A DNA stretch of 64,000 bases from Imbricaverruca yamaguchii (lineage: Eukaryota; Arthropoda; Thecostraca; Neoverrucidae): contig JAOTOL010001451.1 in NCBI GenBank assembly GCA_034440575.1, positions 615,001 to 679,000 on the forward strand. The letters run 5' to 3'. Below the pieces are notes generated by a model that saw nothing but the letters and a program-made list of their open reading frames with translations, ran no database searches and was not told where the DNA came from. The position numbers and the translations under genes were made by a program. Numbering within the stretch: the first letter of the stretch is position 1; each line of letters begins with the position of its first letter. Positions 32,945-43,540 of this stretch are shown here, one piece after another.

Positions 32945-33252
32945 ATGTCTCAAGCAACCTTCAAGTGTCAGGCGGTGGGATGTGGAGAAATCAAGAGGGC
33001 TGCTGACCTTCCAACATGCATTGCCCTGATGCAACTTCATCAGACGAACGTACACGAGTCGAGCGTGCGCCAGAGGCCCCCGAAGATCAACCGCCAATTC
33101 CTACAGTAGGGTATCGGGGAAGACGACTGGGTGGCCTTCACTCGGCGATGGGGGGGGGTCAGTAATGGCACTGACATGGCTCCTGTGCCGGTCACCGCCC
33201 AGTTGCTTGCATGTTGCGAGCCGGTGCTAGAGACAGCTCAATTCCGTGAGCA
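32945..33252 (+). pseudogene. Ty3/gypsy gag fragment
   Basis: One frame (with a stop at 33107-33109) reads TFKCQAVGC, PPKINRQF, EDDWVAFTRRW, GTDMAP and QLLACCEP. This is the pattern of the gag N-terminus in a group of invertebrate gypsy-like elements (PPKIxRP, W.xFxxxW, QLxxCC). It is cut off at REQD and joined to integrase in another frame. Confidence 0.6.
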
Positions 33253-33254
33253 AG

Positions 33255-34500
33255 ATGGTGCGTAGGGCGCAGGGAGTAGTCTTCTGGCAGGGCATCTCCA
33301 AGGACGTAGAGAGCGCGTGCTCCACATGCCACTACTGCTGGAGAATGTCGCCCACCCAGCCGCACATGCCGCCGGTGCAGTCACCTGTACCCACGAGACC
33401 CTTCCAGGTCACAGCCGCTGACTTCTGTGTATTGCGCGGCATCGGGTACTTGGTCGTGGTGGACCGCTTCAGCGGCTGGCCACACATAGTCGCCTCTCTG
33501 TCCGGCGCACAGGGATTCGGCAGGGTCATAATAAACTATTTCGCGACCTTCGGCGTGCCTGAGGAAATGAGCACAGACGGTGGGCCCGAGTTCACCGCGA
33601 AGGAGACGGTCGCCCTCCTGCAGCGCTGGGGCGTGCGACATCGCTTGTCATCCGCTTATCACCCACAATCAAACGGGAGAGCGGAGGTTGCCGTCAAGTC
33701 TATTAAACGCCTCCTGACGTCGCAGACAGACGCACGTGGAGGAATCGACACGGAGTCTGTGGCGGCCGGCTTGCTGCAATTTCGCAACACTCCAGATCTC
33801 GGGACAGGCATGTCACCAGCGCAAATAATCTTCGGCAGGAATATGCGTGGCCTTCTGCCCATCGCACCGAAGACGCAGGTGTTCACCAGCACCGCGGTCC
33901 ATCCCGTCTGGCGCGAGACGTGGGTGCGCCAAGAAGAGGCGCTCAGACTAAGGTTCGCCAAGCAGGCGGACGACCTCTGACACCACGCGCATCCGCTAGC
34001 ACCGCTGATGCCAGGCGCCACAGTGCTGCTGCAGAATCAGACGGGGGCTTACTCCAAGCGCTGGGATAGAACCGGTGCAGTCGTGGAGGCCAAACCTCAC
34101 GACCAGTATCTGATCAAGGTACACGGTTCGGGGCGAGTGACTGCGTAACAGGCAGTACCTGAGACCCATCAAAAGTCTATCCCGCGCCGACCGCTATCAG
34201 CCTCTCTCACAGCTGCCGCAGCCCGCCCAGTGGACGGGCCCCAACCCCGGTGCCGACGGTCCGCCTGCGCCCAACCAGGAGCAGACCGTCACACCCGCGA
34301 CGCCTGCTGCCGCGCCACGGTGCGCGTCACCCGCAGACGTGACGCCCAGGACGGCACCGACACACCGAGATGCGGCCGCCACACCGCCCACAGCCACCGA
34401 CGTACCGTCACCTCGACTGTGTCCGCACCGGGAGACCCCACCCGTGTCCACGCCCACGAGGTTCTCGGCGACAACGGAGACCACCGGCTTACTTGACGGA
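33255..34500 (+). pseudogene. Ty3/gypsy integrase fragment
   Basis: The open frame 33255-33980 holds the zinc-binding end (CSTCHYC), the catalytic core with D (AADFC), D (STDGGPEF) and E (SNGRAE) in DDE order, and FRNTPDLGTGMSPAQIIFGR. After a stop at 33978, the C-terminal segment continues (PGATVLLQNQTG, then GRVT) with another stop and a frameshift near 34145 (RQYLRPIK in a new frame). A proline/threonine-rich tail runs to about 34500. It is inactive. Protease, reverse transcriptase and RNase H are absent. Confidence 0.88.
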
Positions 34501-34544
34501 CTATGTGACGGAGTAATCTTCCGATCGATGTACGGGGATGGTCC

Positions 34545-35922
34545 GCGGTGGCGACCTGTTCAGATGGAAGTGCCACAAGATGGGAAGAAGAATTATCCAA
34601 TTTAAATGCCTGTGAAATGTGGGAAAAGTTCAAATCTTACTTCAAGGATATTCAGATTAGATGTCCCCCAAAAGCAGATGCGCAAACGAAGGGTGGGAAA
34701 GCCAGCATGGCTTACACCAGACTTGAAAACCAATTAAGGCTAAGAAAGCTGCATTTAGAGTGTTTAAGGAAGCTTTAAATATCGCAAATCGAAATGCTAG
34801 ACATTGTGAAGCAAAAAAAACCTGAGCAGCAAAGCGAGCAAAAGAACTCGATTTGGTTAGGAACTGTAATGGGGACAGTAAAAAGTTTTTAGTTTCTACA
34901 AGATGAGTAAAGTTTCTAGCACAATTGGTCCACTGGAAGTAAATGGGACTACATTGGGTGAGGATAGTGAGATGGTCGAGGAGCAGAGCAAGCAGTTTAA
35001 ATCAGTGTTATCAATCTGCCGACCATACACCATAGTTCAGTGACATGTGATCTGATAAATGATGTTGATTTCATTGATAGTGATGTTGTTTACAATCACA
35101 TCAGGAAAATAAAGCCATCAAGGCCTCAGAACCTGATGAAATTTATGCTATGGTATTGCGGGAAGCTGAAAAGGAACTGGAATTTTCACTTAGTATAATA
35201 TCTTGAAGATCAGTTTCACAAAATGAAATTCCAACAGATTGGAAAAGGGAAAATGTAGTTCCTATTTACAAGAAAGGAGAAAGAGGGAAAGTTGAAAACT
35301 ATAGGCCAGTAAGTTTCACATCCCTAGTGTGCAAGGTACTCAAATAAAGTATCAAGGATAGAATAGTTAGTTATCTGGAAGGAAACAAATTGATTCAAGA
35401 TACTCAACATGAGTTTAGAAAAGGACCATCGTGTCTCACAAATCTCTTGGACTTATGAGAGTACAAACGAGTACAAAAGAGGGCTACAAAATGGTTAATG
35501 GCATAAGCAACCTGGCATATGAGGAAAGATTGAAGAAATTGAATATGTTTTCACTTAGATATAGAAGACTGAGAGGAGATCTCATCAAGGTCTTTAAATT
35601 TGTCCATGGTCTGGAGAGGGAATATCTTGTGGAAATAAGGTCATAAATTCAAAATTAAAGTTAACCACAGCAGAACAAAGATTAAGACAGACTTTCTTCA
35701 CAAACAGAGTAGTAGAACACTGGAACCAGCTGTCAGAAACCATTGTCGGCAGCAGCACATTGAACATCTTTAAAAAACAGCATAGACAATTATTATAAGA
35801 ATAGAGGGCTTGTTTTTCAGTATTACAGGGAGGGCTGATTTACAGATTTGGTGGGCAACTGGTTCAGTGTACAGAGTGCAACCAAGAAGGGCCTTTGTGG
35901 CTCATAGTTGCACTAATCTGTG
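34545..35922 (+). mobile_element. CR1-like LINE copy B, internally deleted
   Basis: Starts inside the post-endonuclease linker (EEELSNLNACEMWEKFKSYF) directly after the gypsy tail. It continues through early RT sequence to CLTNLLDL near 35450, then jumps to the C-terminal TKEGYKMVNGISNL and LKKLNMFSLRYRRLRGDL. The catalytic palm is deleted. It ends with the same 3' UTR as copy A, with no hAT MITE, at about GATGTCTTTAT (35920-35930). Confidence 0.85.
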
Positions 35923-35924
35923 AT

Positions 35925-38400
35925 GTCTTTATATCTAAAGACTTTCAAATCATCCACAAATTTCAAAACCCTACTGCTTAGGCCACTTTCAATGTTATTT
36001 ACAAATATAATGAGCAGTAGTGGCCCCAGTACTGACCCCTGGGGGACTCCACTAAGAACATTTTGCCATGATGACCTTGTACCATTTAGCATCACTCTTT
36101 GCTGTCTATCTGAAAGCCACAACTCTATCCATTTTAAGATGCTACCTGCAATACCATGGGCCTGAAGCTGTATCATTAACCATGTATGGGGTACCTTGTC
36201 AAAGGCCTTACTAAAGTCAAGATATGCTACATCAACCTGATTTCCCTGATCAAATTGTTCTGTGATGAAGTTCAAAAAGCCCAAGAGATTTGTGAGGCAT
36301 GATTGCCCTTTCCTAAGCTCATGTTGAGTATCTTGAATCAATCTGTTTCCTTACAGATAACTAACTATTCTATCCTTGATAATTGATTTGAGTACATTGC
36401 AGACTAGGGATGTGAGACTTACTGGCCTATAGTTTTCAACTTTCCCTCTTTCTCCTTTCTTGAAGATAGGAACTACATTTGCCCTTTTCCAATCTGTTGG
36501 AATTTCAATTTGTGAAACAGATCTACAAAATATTATACTAAGTGGAAATGTTAGTTCCTTTTCAGCTTCCTACAATACCCTAACATAAACTCCATCAGGT
36601 CCTGCTGCCTTGTTTGGCTTTATTTTCCTGATATGACTGAAAACAACATCACTATCAATGAAATCAACATCATTTATCCAATCACATGTCACTGAACTAT
36701 GTTGTATGGTCAGCAGATTGGTCATATCTTCCAATGTAAACATGGATCTAAACTGCTTGCTCAGCTCCTCAACCATCTCAGTATCCTCACCCAATATAGT
36801 CCCATTTACTTCCAGTGGACCAATTGTGCTAGAAACTTTACTCAGCTTGTAGATACTAAAATACTTCTTGCTGTCCCCATTACAGCTCCTAGCTAAATCC
36901 AGTTCTTTTGCTCACTTTGCTGCTCTGGTTTTTTTGCTTCACTGTGTCCCTAGCTTTTCAATATGCCTTTAGATTCATGATATTTGAAGCTTCCTTAAGC
37001 ACTCTAAATGCAGCTTTCTTAACCTTAATTGCTTTTATCAAGTCTGGTGTAAGCCATGCTGGCTTTCCTATCCTTCCTTTGCATCTTTGCTTTTGGGTGG
37101 CATGTCTAATCTGAATTTTCTTCAAGTAAGATTTGAACTTTTCCACATTTCCCAGGCATTTAAATTGGAGAATTATTATTCCCATCTTATGGCACTTAAA
37201 GCCACTTGGGAATAAAAATTCTTTTTATTTTTGAAACTTTTCAAATAATCCACCATAATTGCCACTACTACCTGCAAAAAGTTGCAACAGTCACAAGGGC
37301 CCTCTTGCACTCTGTACACTGAAATTTCTGCAAAGCCTCCCTTAATACCAAAAGGTTTTTTATTATCCTTTTAAAGATGTTCATGCCGGGCGGGTGCCAC
37401 ACCCTGTTGGTGAAGAAAGTTTTTCTTTCGGGTTTTGTTTTTGTAAATTCAAACATGTGCATTAAATCTAACTATGTTATGGTTACTTCTTCCCAGAGTT
37501 TCTCCTACAGTCAAGTCTTGAACCAAGTCACTTAAATCTGAGAATACAAGGTCCAAGAATGAGCCATGCCTGGTAGGTTCTGTTACAAATTTGTGTAAGA
37601 ACAGGTCCTCTTCAAGGCATTTCCTAAACATTTTGCATGATGGGGAGCCAGCACCAACATCTTTACATTCTTTTAGATTAAAGTCACCAAGAACAAGCAC
37701 TTCCTCCAAAAGTTTCTACTGATTTCCTCACAAATCACCTTGTCAAGCTCCAGTTGCTGAGAATGTGGCAGGGTTCCTGATCGGTAGAAAGCTCCTGTCC
37801 TCAGTGTATTGCTGTTGCCTTTTCCCACAGCAACATCAAGCCAAATGGACTCAATGGACACATTTGTATTCCCATCTGCTACTTTTTGAGAACTGAATAA
37901 GCTATTCACATACAGCATTACACCACCCCCTTTTACTGCTAGGCCCCTATTGCATGAAAACATATTGTAACCCTGGATCTCATAGTCCTCCAAGTTATCT
38001 CCAAAATACCCCTCACTGACCCATGCCTCCATAATGCAAACAAAATCTGGTTCCTCCTCAGCAACATAACACTTGAACTCATCAATTTTGGATCAGATAC
38101 TGTGAGCATTAAGCATCATACACTTAACATATGCTCCATAACCACCTTTGGCCTTTTCATTCTGAGTTCTTTTATCACTGGATGAACTACCACTCTGCCT
38201 CCTTGAACTACTGCTGTCCCTATTTGCTGACTTTGAGGTTCTATTGCCTTGGCAGATACTACTGGAATATCCCTGAGATGGCAATGCAATTTCATCCCTC
38301 CCCACCCCAATTTCCTAGTTTCCCTGAAGGACATGCTCATACACTTTGTGTAACATTTTATCATGGATTTGTACACAAAATCGGTTACAGATTGCAGAAC
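35925..38400 (-). mobile_element. CR1-like LINE copy C, 3'-truncated
   Basis: On the minus strand: the endonuclease start (MLNAHSI near 38110, MEAWVSEGYF near 38030, LGDFN near 37685, SNHN near 37480), then linker, then RT (EQFDQGNQVDVAYLDFSKAF near 36240, GVPQGSVLGPLL near 36050, FVDD near 35955). It stops right after the FVDD box, where copy B ends in the opposite direction. Frameshifts inactivate it. It retains more of the endonuclease than copy A. Confidence 0.87.
37205..37455 (-). mobile_element. 3' fragment of another LINE nested in copy C
   Basis: Replaces the 24-residue segment seen in copy A between the SDHN box and the linker. On the minus strand it reads TKPERKTFFTNRVWHPPGMN, a typical CR1 C-terminus, followed by a short 3' UTR with AATAAAAAG. 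It differs from the copy A/B C-terminus, so it belongs to a separate subfamily. Confidence 0.7.
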
Positions 38401-39167
38401 AAAAAGTGGTTAGGATAGGCTAGGTTTGGATAGGTTCCTATTAGAATGTTGTGAACATCTTTATAAAATTTAAGATAAAAATTTGTTATCTGAAAAGAAA
38501 GATTAGGCTAAGTTTGGTACTTCAACATTCTGGAAAAAAAATTGCTGATATTTAACAAGAACAAAGGTGAAAAGTATATCAGGGTAGGATAGTTGGTAAA
38601 TTTGTGTTTTAAGCCAATTTCGGAATTTTTCGTATTACTTTTTCCAATGACCAACATTTACAAACTAAATTTATGTGATGTGAGCACTCATTTCCTCTAC
38701 AAGTGCATATTTTTCAGTAGGCAGGAATAAAAATTCCCAAAAAAGGACTTTGTGCAGGGTAATATAACATAACAACGTTCTATGAAAAGAAAAAAAATTG
38801 AACTCATGTATCTACCTCCCCTTAGTTTCCTCTATTTCAATATCCACAAGCACATTCGTCCTCAGCTGACAAACCGCTCAGATATGAAACTAAAGCGTTG
38901 AATTCGGCACCGAATGACGATCACGAGCTTACGTAAACTGACGTAGAAACCTTTTAAGATACCTACGAGGATTAATGATTATTATATTGTCAAAATATTA
39001 TACCGAAAAATTGATAATCGAAGCACACATCAACACAAAAGTTAGTAGGTAACGCAATAGATAAATATAAGAGCTTTAATTTGAAGTAGGTTAAAAGCGA
39101 ATGAGCATTTAGTACCACAGAATCCAAGACATTTACGAGGACACCGGTGACATTTGCGACAGCTCAC

Positions 39168-39254
39168 CTTTGGCTCATCGGTCAACGTGCATTCCTTCGA
39201 TGTCGTTGTCTTGGGAGTTGGTATTGGTTGCTTTACCGTCATGTTTAAAGGCAT
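39168..39254 (-). CDS. Weak candidate first exon of an unknown gene
   Basis: On the minus strand an ATG-initiated frame (MPLNMTVKQPIPTPKTTT onward) ends GAGCCAAAG before a consensus donor GTGAGC. The second ATG (39242) has A at -3. No downstream exon could be linked and no family is recognised. Its phase does not fit the missing EIF2B1 exon. Confidence 0.2.
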
Positions 39255-41699
39255 AAGAACAGTTATTTATTCACCCCAAATTGTTTTCCTTCTTGTATGT
39301 TGCCTAGTTGTTTGGAGCCATGACGGAGGTCAGTATTACGTACCTACATAAACTTCGCATTAGTTTGAATCCTCTGAGAGGACTCGTCGAAGTAGGCCAC
39401 TTGCATGCACCTAGGTAGTACATTCAATTTTAAGTGTGTGTGTGGTTTTAGGTTGTTCTCTAACAGCAATCATCGTGGATTGAGTTCTAATTTTGCGATT
39501 AAGGAGTGTGGCATTCCAGCATCCTATTGATTTTGGTTGAGCATTTCCACTGATCATGAAATTTTGCTGTTGAGAAAGGATGCATTGCAAATTGGTAAAC
39601 ATGTGTTCAAAGTTGCTAATGGTTATGACATCATATAAAAAAATACTTCTAGCTGATTGGTTGAAAAATAGTTTTCAAAACAAAATGCTAAAGCAAATTC
39701 TGATTGGTGGCCTCCAGGACTCCAGAAGATGTCTCTTTAAAGCTGTTAATTTCTCCACTATGGGGTGGATCAAAAGCATGTTTCTGGAGATTCCTCAGGC
39801 AAATTCATGTCAACCAAAGGCCACTGTTCAGTGTGCAGGTGCAAGGTCTGGCTTGTTGTCAGCATTTATGTTGGTTGTGGTTCTGTGTGGTGTGTGTTCA
39901 GATGTTGTCTGTGCTTGATGGTATGAAAAGTGGCTGGTTTATTTGGTAATCATAAGTATAATAACATGCTGTTTGGTGGATGTTTTCTTCAATCTTGCAT
40001 TTGTTTTTAGTGGCATTTTTGTTCCTTCTATGTATCCACATAGAGAGTGCATGTGAAGCCCATTCTATCCAGTGTGGAGTGACCCAGAGTGCAAGAATGT
40101 TTTAAGAGATGAAATCTCTAAAGAAGTGCCTTAATTCCACCACATTATGCACACCTTTTGCTTACCTTTGTGAAGCATACAGATGAGTTTGGTTTGTTTA
40201 AATTGGGTTAGGTATGCTTTTGATGTAAGTTATTTTTTTTTTCTTTAGAATCAGTTCATATCATGTTAGGTTAGGTTGGATGGGATAAAAAAAATAGTTT
40301 GAACATTTTTTATGTGAAAAAAATTATGAAAAATTGTGGAAATGATTAATTTTCAAAATTGTTCCCTGCATGGAGGTTATGTTGGGTTATGCTCCTCTTT
40401 TCTTCACTTTGAGGTTACTTTGTATACTATTTTTGCAGCACTTTGTACCCAACTCCAAGCCTCTTTTTTAGTTATTTTGCCTCCCAACTGAAAAGTATGC
40501 ATTTGCAGAAGAAATGAATGGTCACATCATGTAAAGCACATTTACAATTCCATTAACAATGGACAAAGCAATTCCAGGAAATGTGAACTTAAACTGCAAA
40601 TTCACTGACTTTGCACTTAGCACAGCATAGGAAGTCATGTTAAAAAATATAATTAAAATACAGCATAACCTAGCCATAACCAGCCTGACCTTCCTTTGGG
40701 AAGCAATCCAAAACAAAATTGGATAAAAATCAAAATAATTTATGTCCTTAAGATGTTAAAAATGAAAGAAAGCCTATCCTAACCTAATATAACCTGTTGA
40801 AAAAGCAATGTCCTCATTGCCAAAATTGAAAGCTTTCCTGAAAAGAATTTCAATATAGAAACTTAAACTAGCCTAACCTAGCCAAGCCTAGCCTATTTGT
40901 TTGTTTTATGGAAGCAAAATGTGTGCAGAGCATGTCTTGTGAACACCATAAAGCACAATAATACCAAATAAATCATGACTGATGTTTTGGTGCATAAGCA
41001 TATGTTTTCCTGGTGTTGCATGATGCTCTAAATATATTAAGAGTGTTGCACTTAGGTGTACAGATAACACATGCCATTAATTCACTTCACTAAACAGGGT
41101 ATCATAATTTTAGATGAGTTTTCAGTATTTCCAGTAACTTTTCCTCGATTCATTTTGCATCAAAAGTAAAAATTTATCCCTCAAGTCATGTAAGACCATT
41201 GACCTAGCTCAGGTAAAAGAAGACCTCCAAAATAATGTTTTTGAGTATCAATAACAAATGCACAGGAGATATTAAAGATATTGAAGGGAAACTTGGTATT
41301 TGAGTGCAATTGGGTAATATCTTATGAACTTTCATGTCAGATTTGTGTTTCATGTTGGGTCAATGCTTTTTTGGCCCTTTTTGGAAAAAATTATTTTCTT
41401 TTTAATATACATGCCTTTCTAACATTTGTATTTTGGTATGCATGCAGAAGCATCAGGAGAAGTTTGTTATCTAATTTGTTTGATTTCTATCAAATGGCAT
41501 TAAGGTCAGGTCATCAGAAAGTTTGCAATATCACTAAGCTTATTTAAACACTCATATTTTTATGGTTTATATCAAATTAGCCTAATAACTATGGCTGCCT
41601 AATAAGTCTAATAAGAAAGCCTAAATAGTGTCTAGGTTGTATTGCATGACCTAATCTGCTCTAATATGTCAATATAAGGTGTTTAGATACCTAGATTTC

Positions 41700-41890
41700 C
41701 CCCAAAACTAACATTTTGAGTCACAAAATGTCTGAAAATATACAATGAGACAATTTTTGGACCCTGTTTGTGAAGGGCTTTCTCATGGTAACCCATTTAT
41801 TTTGTGCAATGCTTAGTTTGGAAGTCAGTCTTTAATCCCCCTGAGATGGGGTGTGAGGATTTGATCAGTAAGCTGGTGCAGGTTAGCCTA
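41700..41890. repeat. Dispersed repeat, copy 2
   Basis: Partner of 30890-31140: ATGCTTAGTTTGGA, then CCCCCTGAGATGGGGTGTGA and GGATTTGATC in the same order. Confidence 0.55.
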
Positions 41891-42479
41891 TGAATTGGGA
41901 TGGCAGGCCTGTTTGACATGCATGTGCTCCTTCTTTGCCTTGTTCCTCACTCAAACTCATTGGTCTCTGGACATTTTGAGGCATATTGGACTGTGTGGCA
42001 ATTGTGGAACAAAGCCTTGTAAAGAACAATATTTAAAGTATGCATAGTTGTACTCTAGGTGGGAATGAGAACAGAACACAGCTGTATTGGATGTGAGGTA
42101 TGTCAGATAACATAATATCTTCCTGAGCATTAGTGGGAACATCAATTCTTTACAACTTCGAAATCCACTCAAGGTTATATTATGCAAACATATTTTGTCC
42201 ATGACTGTATTTTCTTTTCTGCTTTCTGCTCATGGAAGGTGTTTAGATCAAAGAATAGCCATTTACCACACTCAATTGGGAAGACCAGCTTTACTTTAGA
42301 AGATGCCTTTTGGCTTTCATTGCTTGAAAATCCACCCCATGGACGTGTTATGAGGACACTGATGCAATTTGAGTATATATATATTAGGTGTTATTACATA
42401 AGTAAACTAGCCCTGTGACTGAGTTATATTAGGGCTGTATCTTAATTAACAATCACACTGCTTATGTAACGCACCTTCT

Positions 42480-43110
42480 TATTAACCCTGCTCCTGTCTA
42501 CCACGACCTCTTTCCCTCTTATGCACTACCCCTCCCGCCCCTGTCCATTCTTTTTGCCTTCTTCCCCCCGCCGCCCTCGCGCCCCGCCCTTGCTTGCCGT
42601 TATAGGACTTTTCCCGTTCGCCTTCCCTTCTTGTTGTTTGGCTTCCCTTCTAATTCCCATGGCCCCCGTCCCCCGTTCTTATGTACTTTACCCCTCCTTG
42701 GTCCCCACGCCGCCTCCTGCGGCGGTTGACCCTAACCCCCACCCCTCCAGTCTGAGCCTCGCCCGACCTGAGCGTGGCGTGTGTTGGGTGTAGATGTATA
42801 TATATATGTATGTATATATCGCCCCCCAAGCGCCCGCACAGCCGCGTTGTGCGGCAACCCGCCTCCCGCCGCGCTCCGCCGCCACTCCCCGCCCCCACCC
42901 TCGCCCTCGTCCCGCACACGCAACCCCAACCAGCCGCACTTATTGTCCCACCCGTAAAACTCGCTCTCCCCTGCGCTAAACCTTGTGTCCGCGCCCTTAG
43001 CTCATAACAACAATCGCTCTCCTCCGTCCTGCTCTCCGATGCTTTCCCTCCCAGCACCGTGCGGGCCGCAACCCACACGTCCCCGCTGGCGCGCACATCG
43101 CTCTTCCTCC
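42480..43110. other. Pyrimidine-rich (plus-strand) GC block
   Basis: Abrupt switch from AT-rich DNA to sequence that is mostly C and T on the plus strand, with a short ATATATATGTATGTATATAT piece in the middle (42790-42820) and at the right edge. No protein frame is credible. It could be an untranslated leader of a retroelement, an inserted GC island, or part of the PRADC1 5' region. I cannot identify it. Confidence 0.5.
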
Positions 43111-43290
43111 TCTATATATATATTATGAGACAAAGTGTGACAGATTTCCTTTTTTACGAGCTTTACACCTAAGTATTTTGCACTGTGACTGATTACATGA
43201 TCTACCCACTTATTTGCATCCAATCACCTGGAACGAGTATGCAACACATTTCCAGCGACTTTGGATAACATCTGCCCATGTGCTGCCCAG

Positions 43291-43540
43291 GCCATCTGGA
43301 CCGCGTCGCGACCTTCCAGCACTACAGCGCCATGTTCGCCCTGGAGGACGTCTTCTTCGAGGTGCTGCAGCCGGCCGAGCTGCGCTACACCTACCTGATC
43401 CAGGTGACGCGCGACTTCGGCGTGCCCTTCAACTTCACCCTGCGGGGCGCGCACCTGGTGCCCACCGAGCCGGCCGACGCCTGTCGGCAGCTGGACAACT
43501 GTGACCAGGTGGAGGGCGCGGTGGCCTTCATCCAGCGCGG
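43291..43540 (+). CDS. PRADC1: PRADC1 exon, PA-domain N-terminal half
   Basis: The acceptor is TGCTGCCCAG (alternatively ACCTTCCAG before 43320) and the donor GTGAGT at 43541. It ends in phase 2 within a Gly codon (QRG). It is strongly GC-rich at third positions, unlike the next two exons. Confidence 0.85.

Larger units (their letters stand above)
38401..42479. other. AT-rich intergenic, mostly nothing recognised
   Basis: Contains scattered CCTAACCTAACC/TTAGGTTAGG-like words (near 38410, 40260, 40785, 40870). These are common as short interspersed motifs in arthropod genomes. It holds one weak exon candidate (39168-39254) and one dispersed-repeat copy (41700-41890). Confidence 0.5.

Noticed and set aside
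34545..38400. Single LINE with a twin-priming inversion
   Set aside because: In twin priming the inverted 5' part lies upstream of the 3' part; here the inverted part lies beyond the 3' end, and both pieces overlap in content.
42521..42793. 90-codon proline-rich frame as the PRADC1 signal exon
   Set aside because: No credible signal peptide followed by a donor in the needed phase; composition reflects the pyrimidine-rich block.
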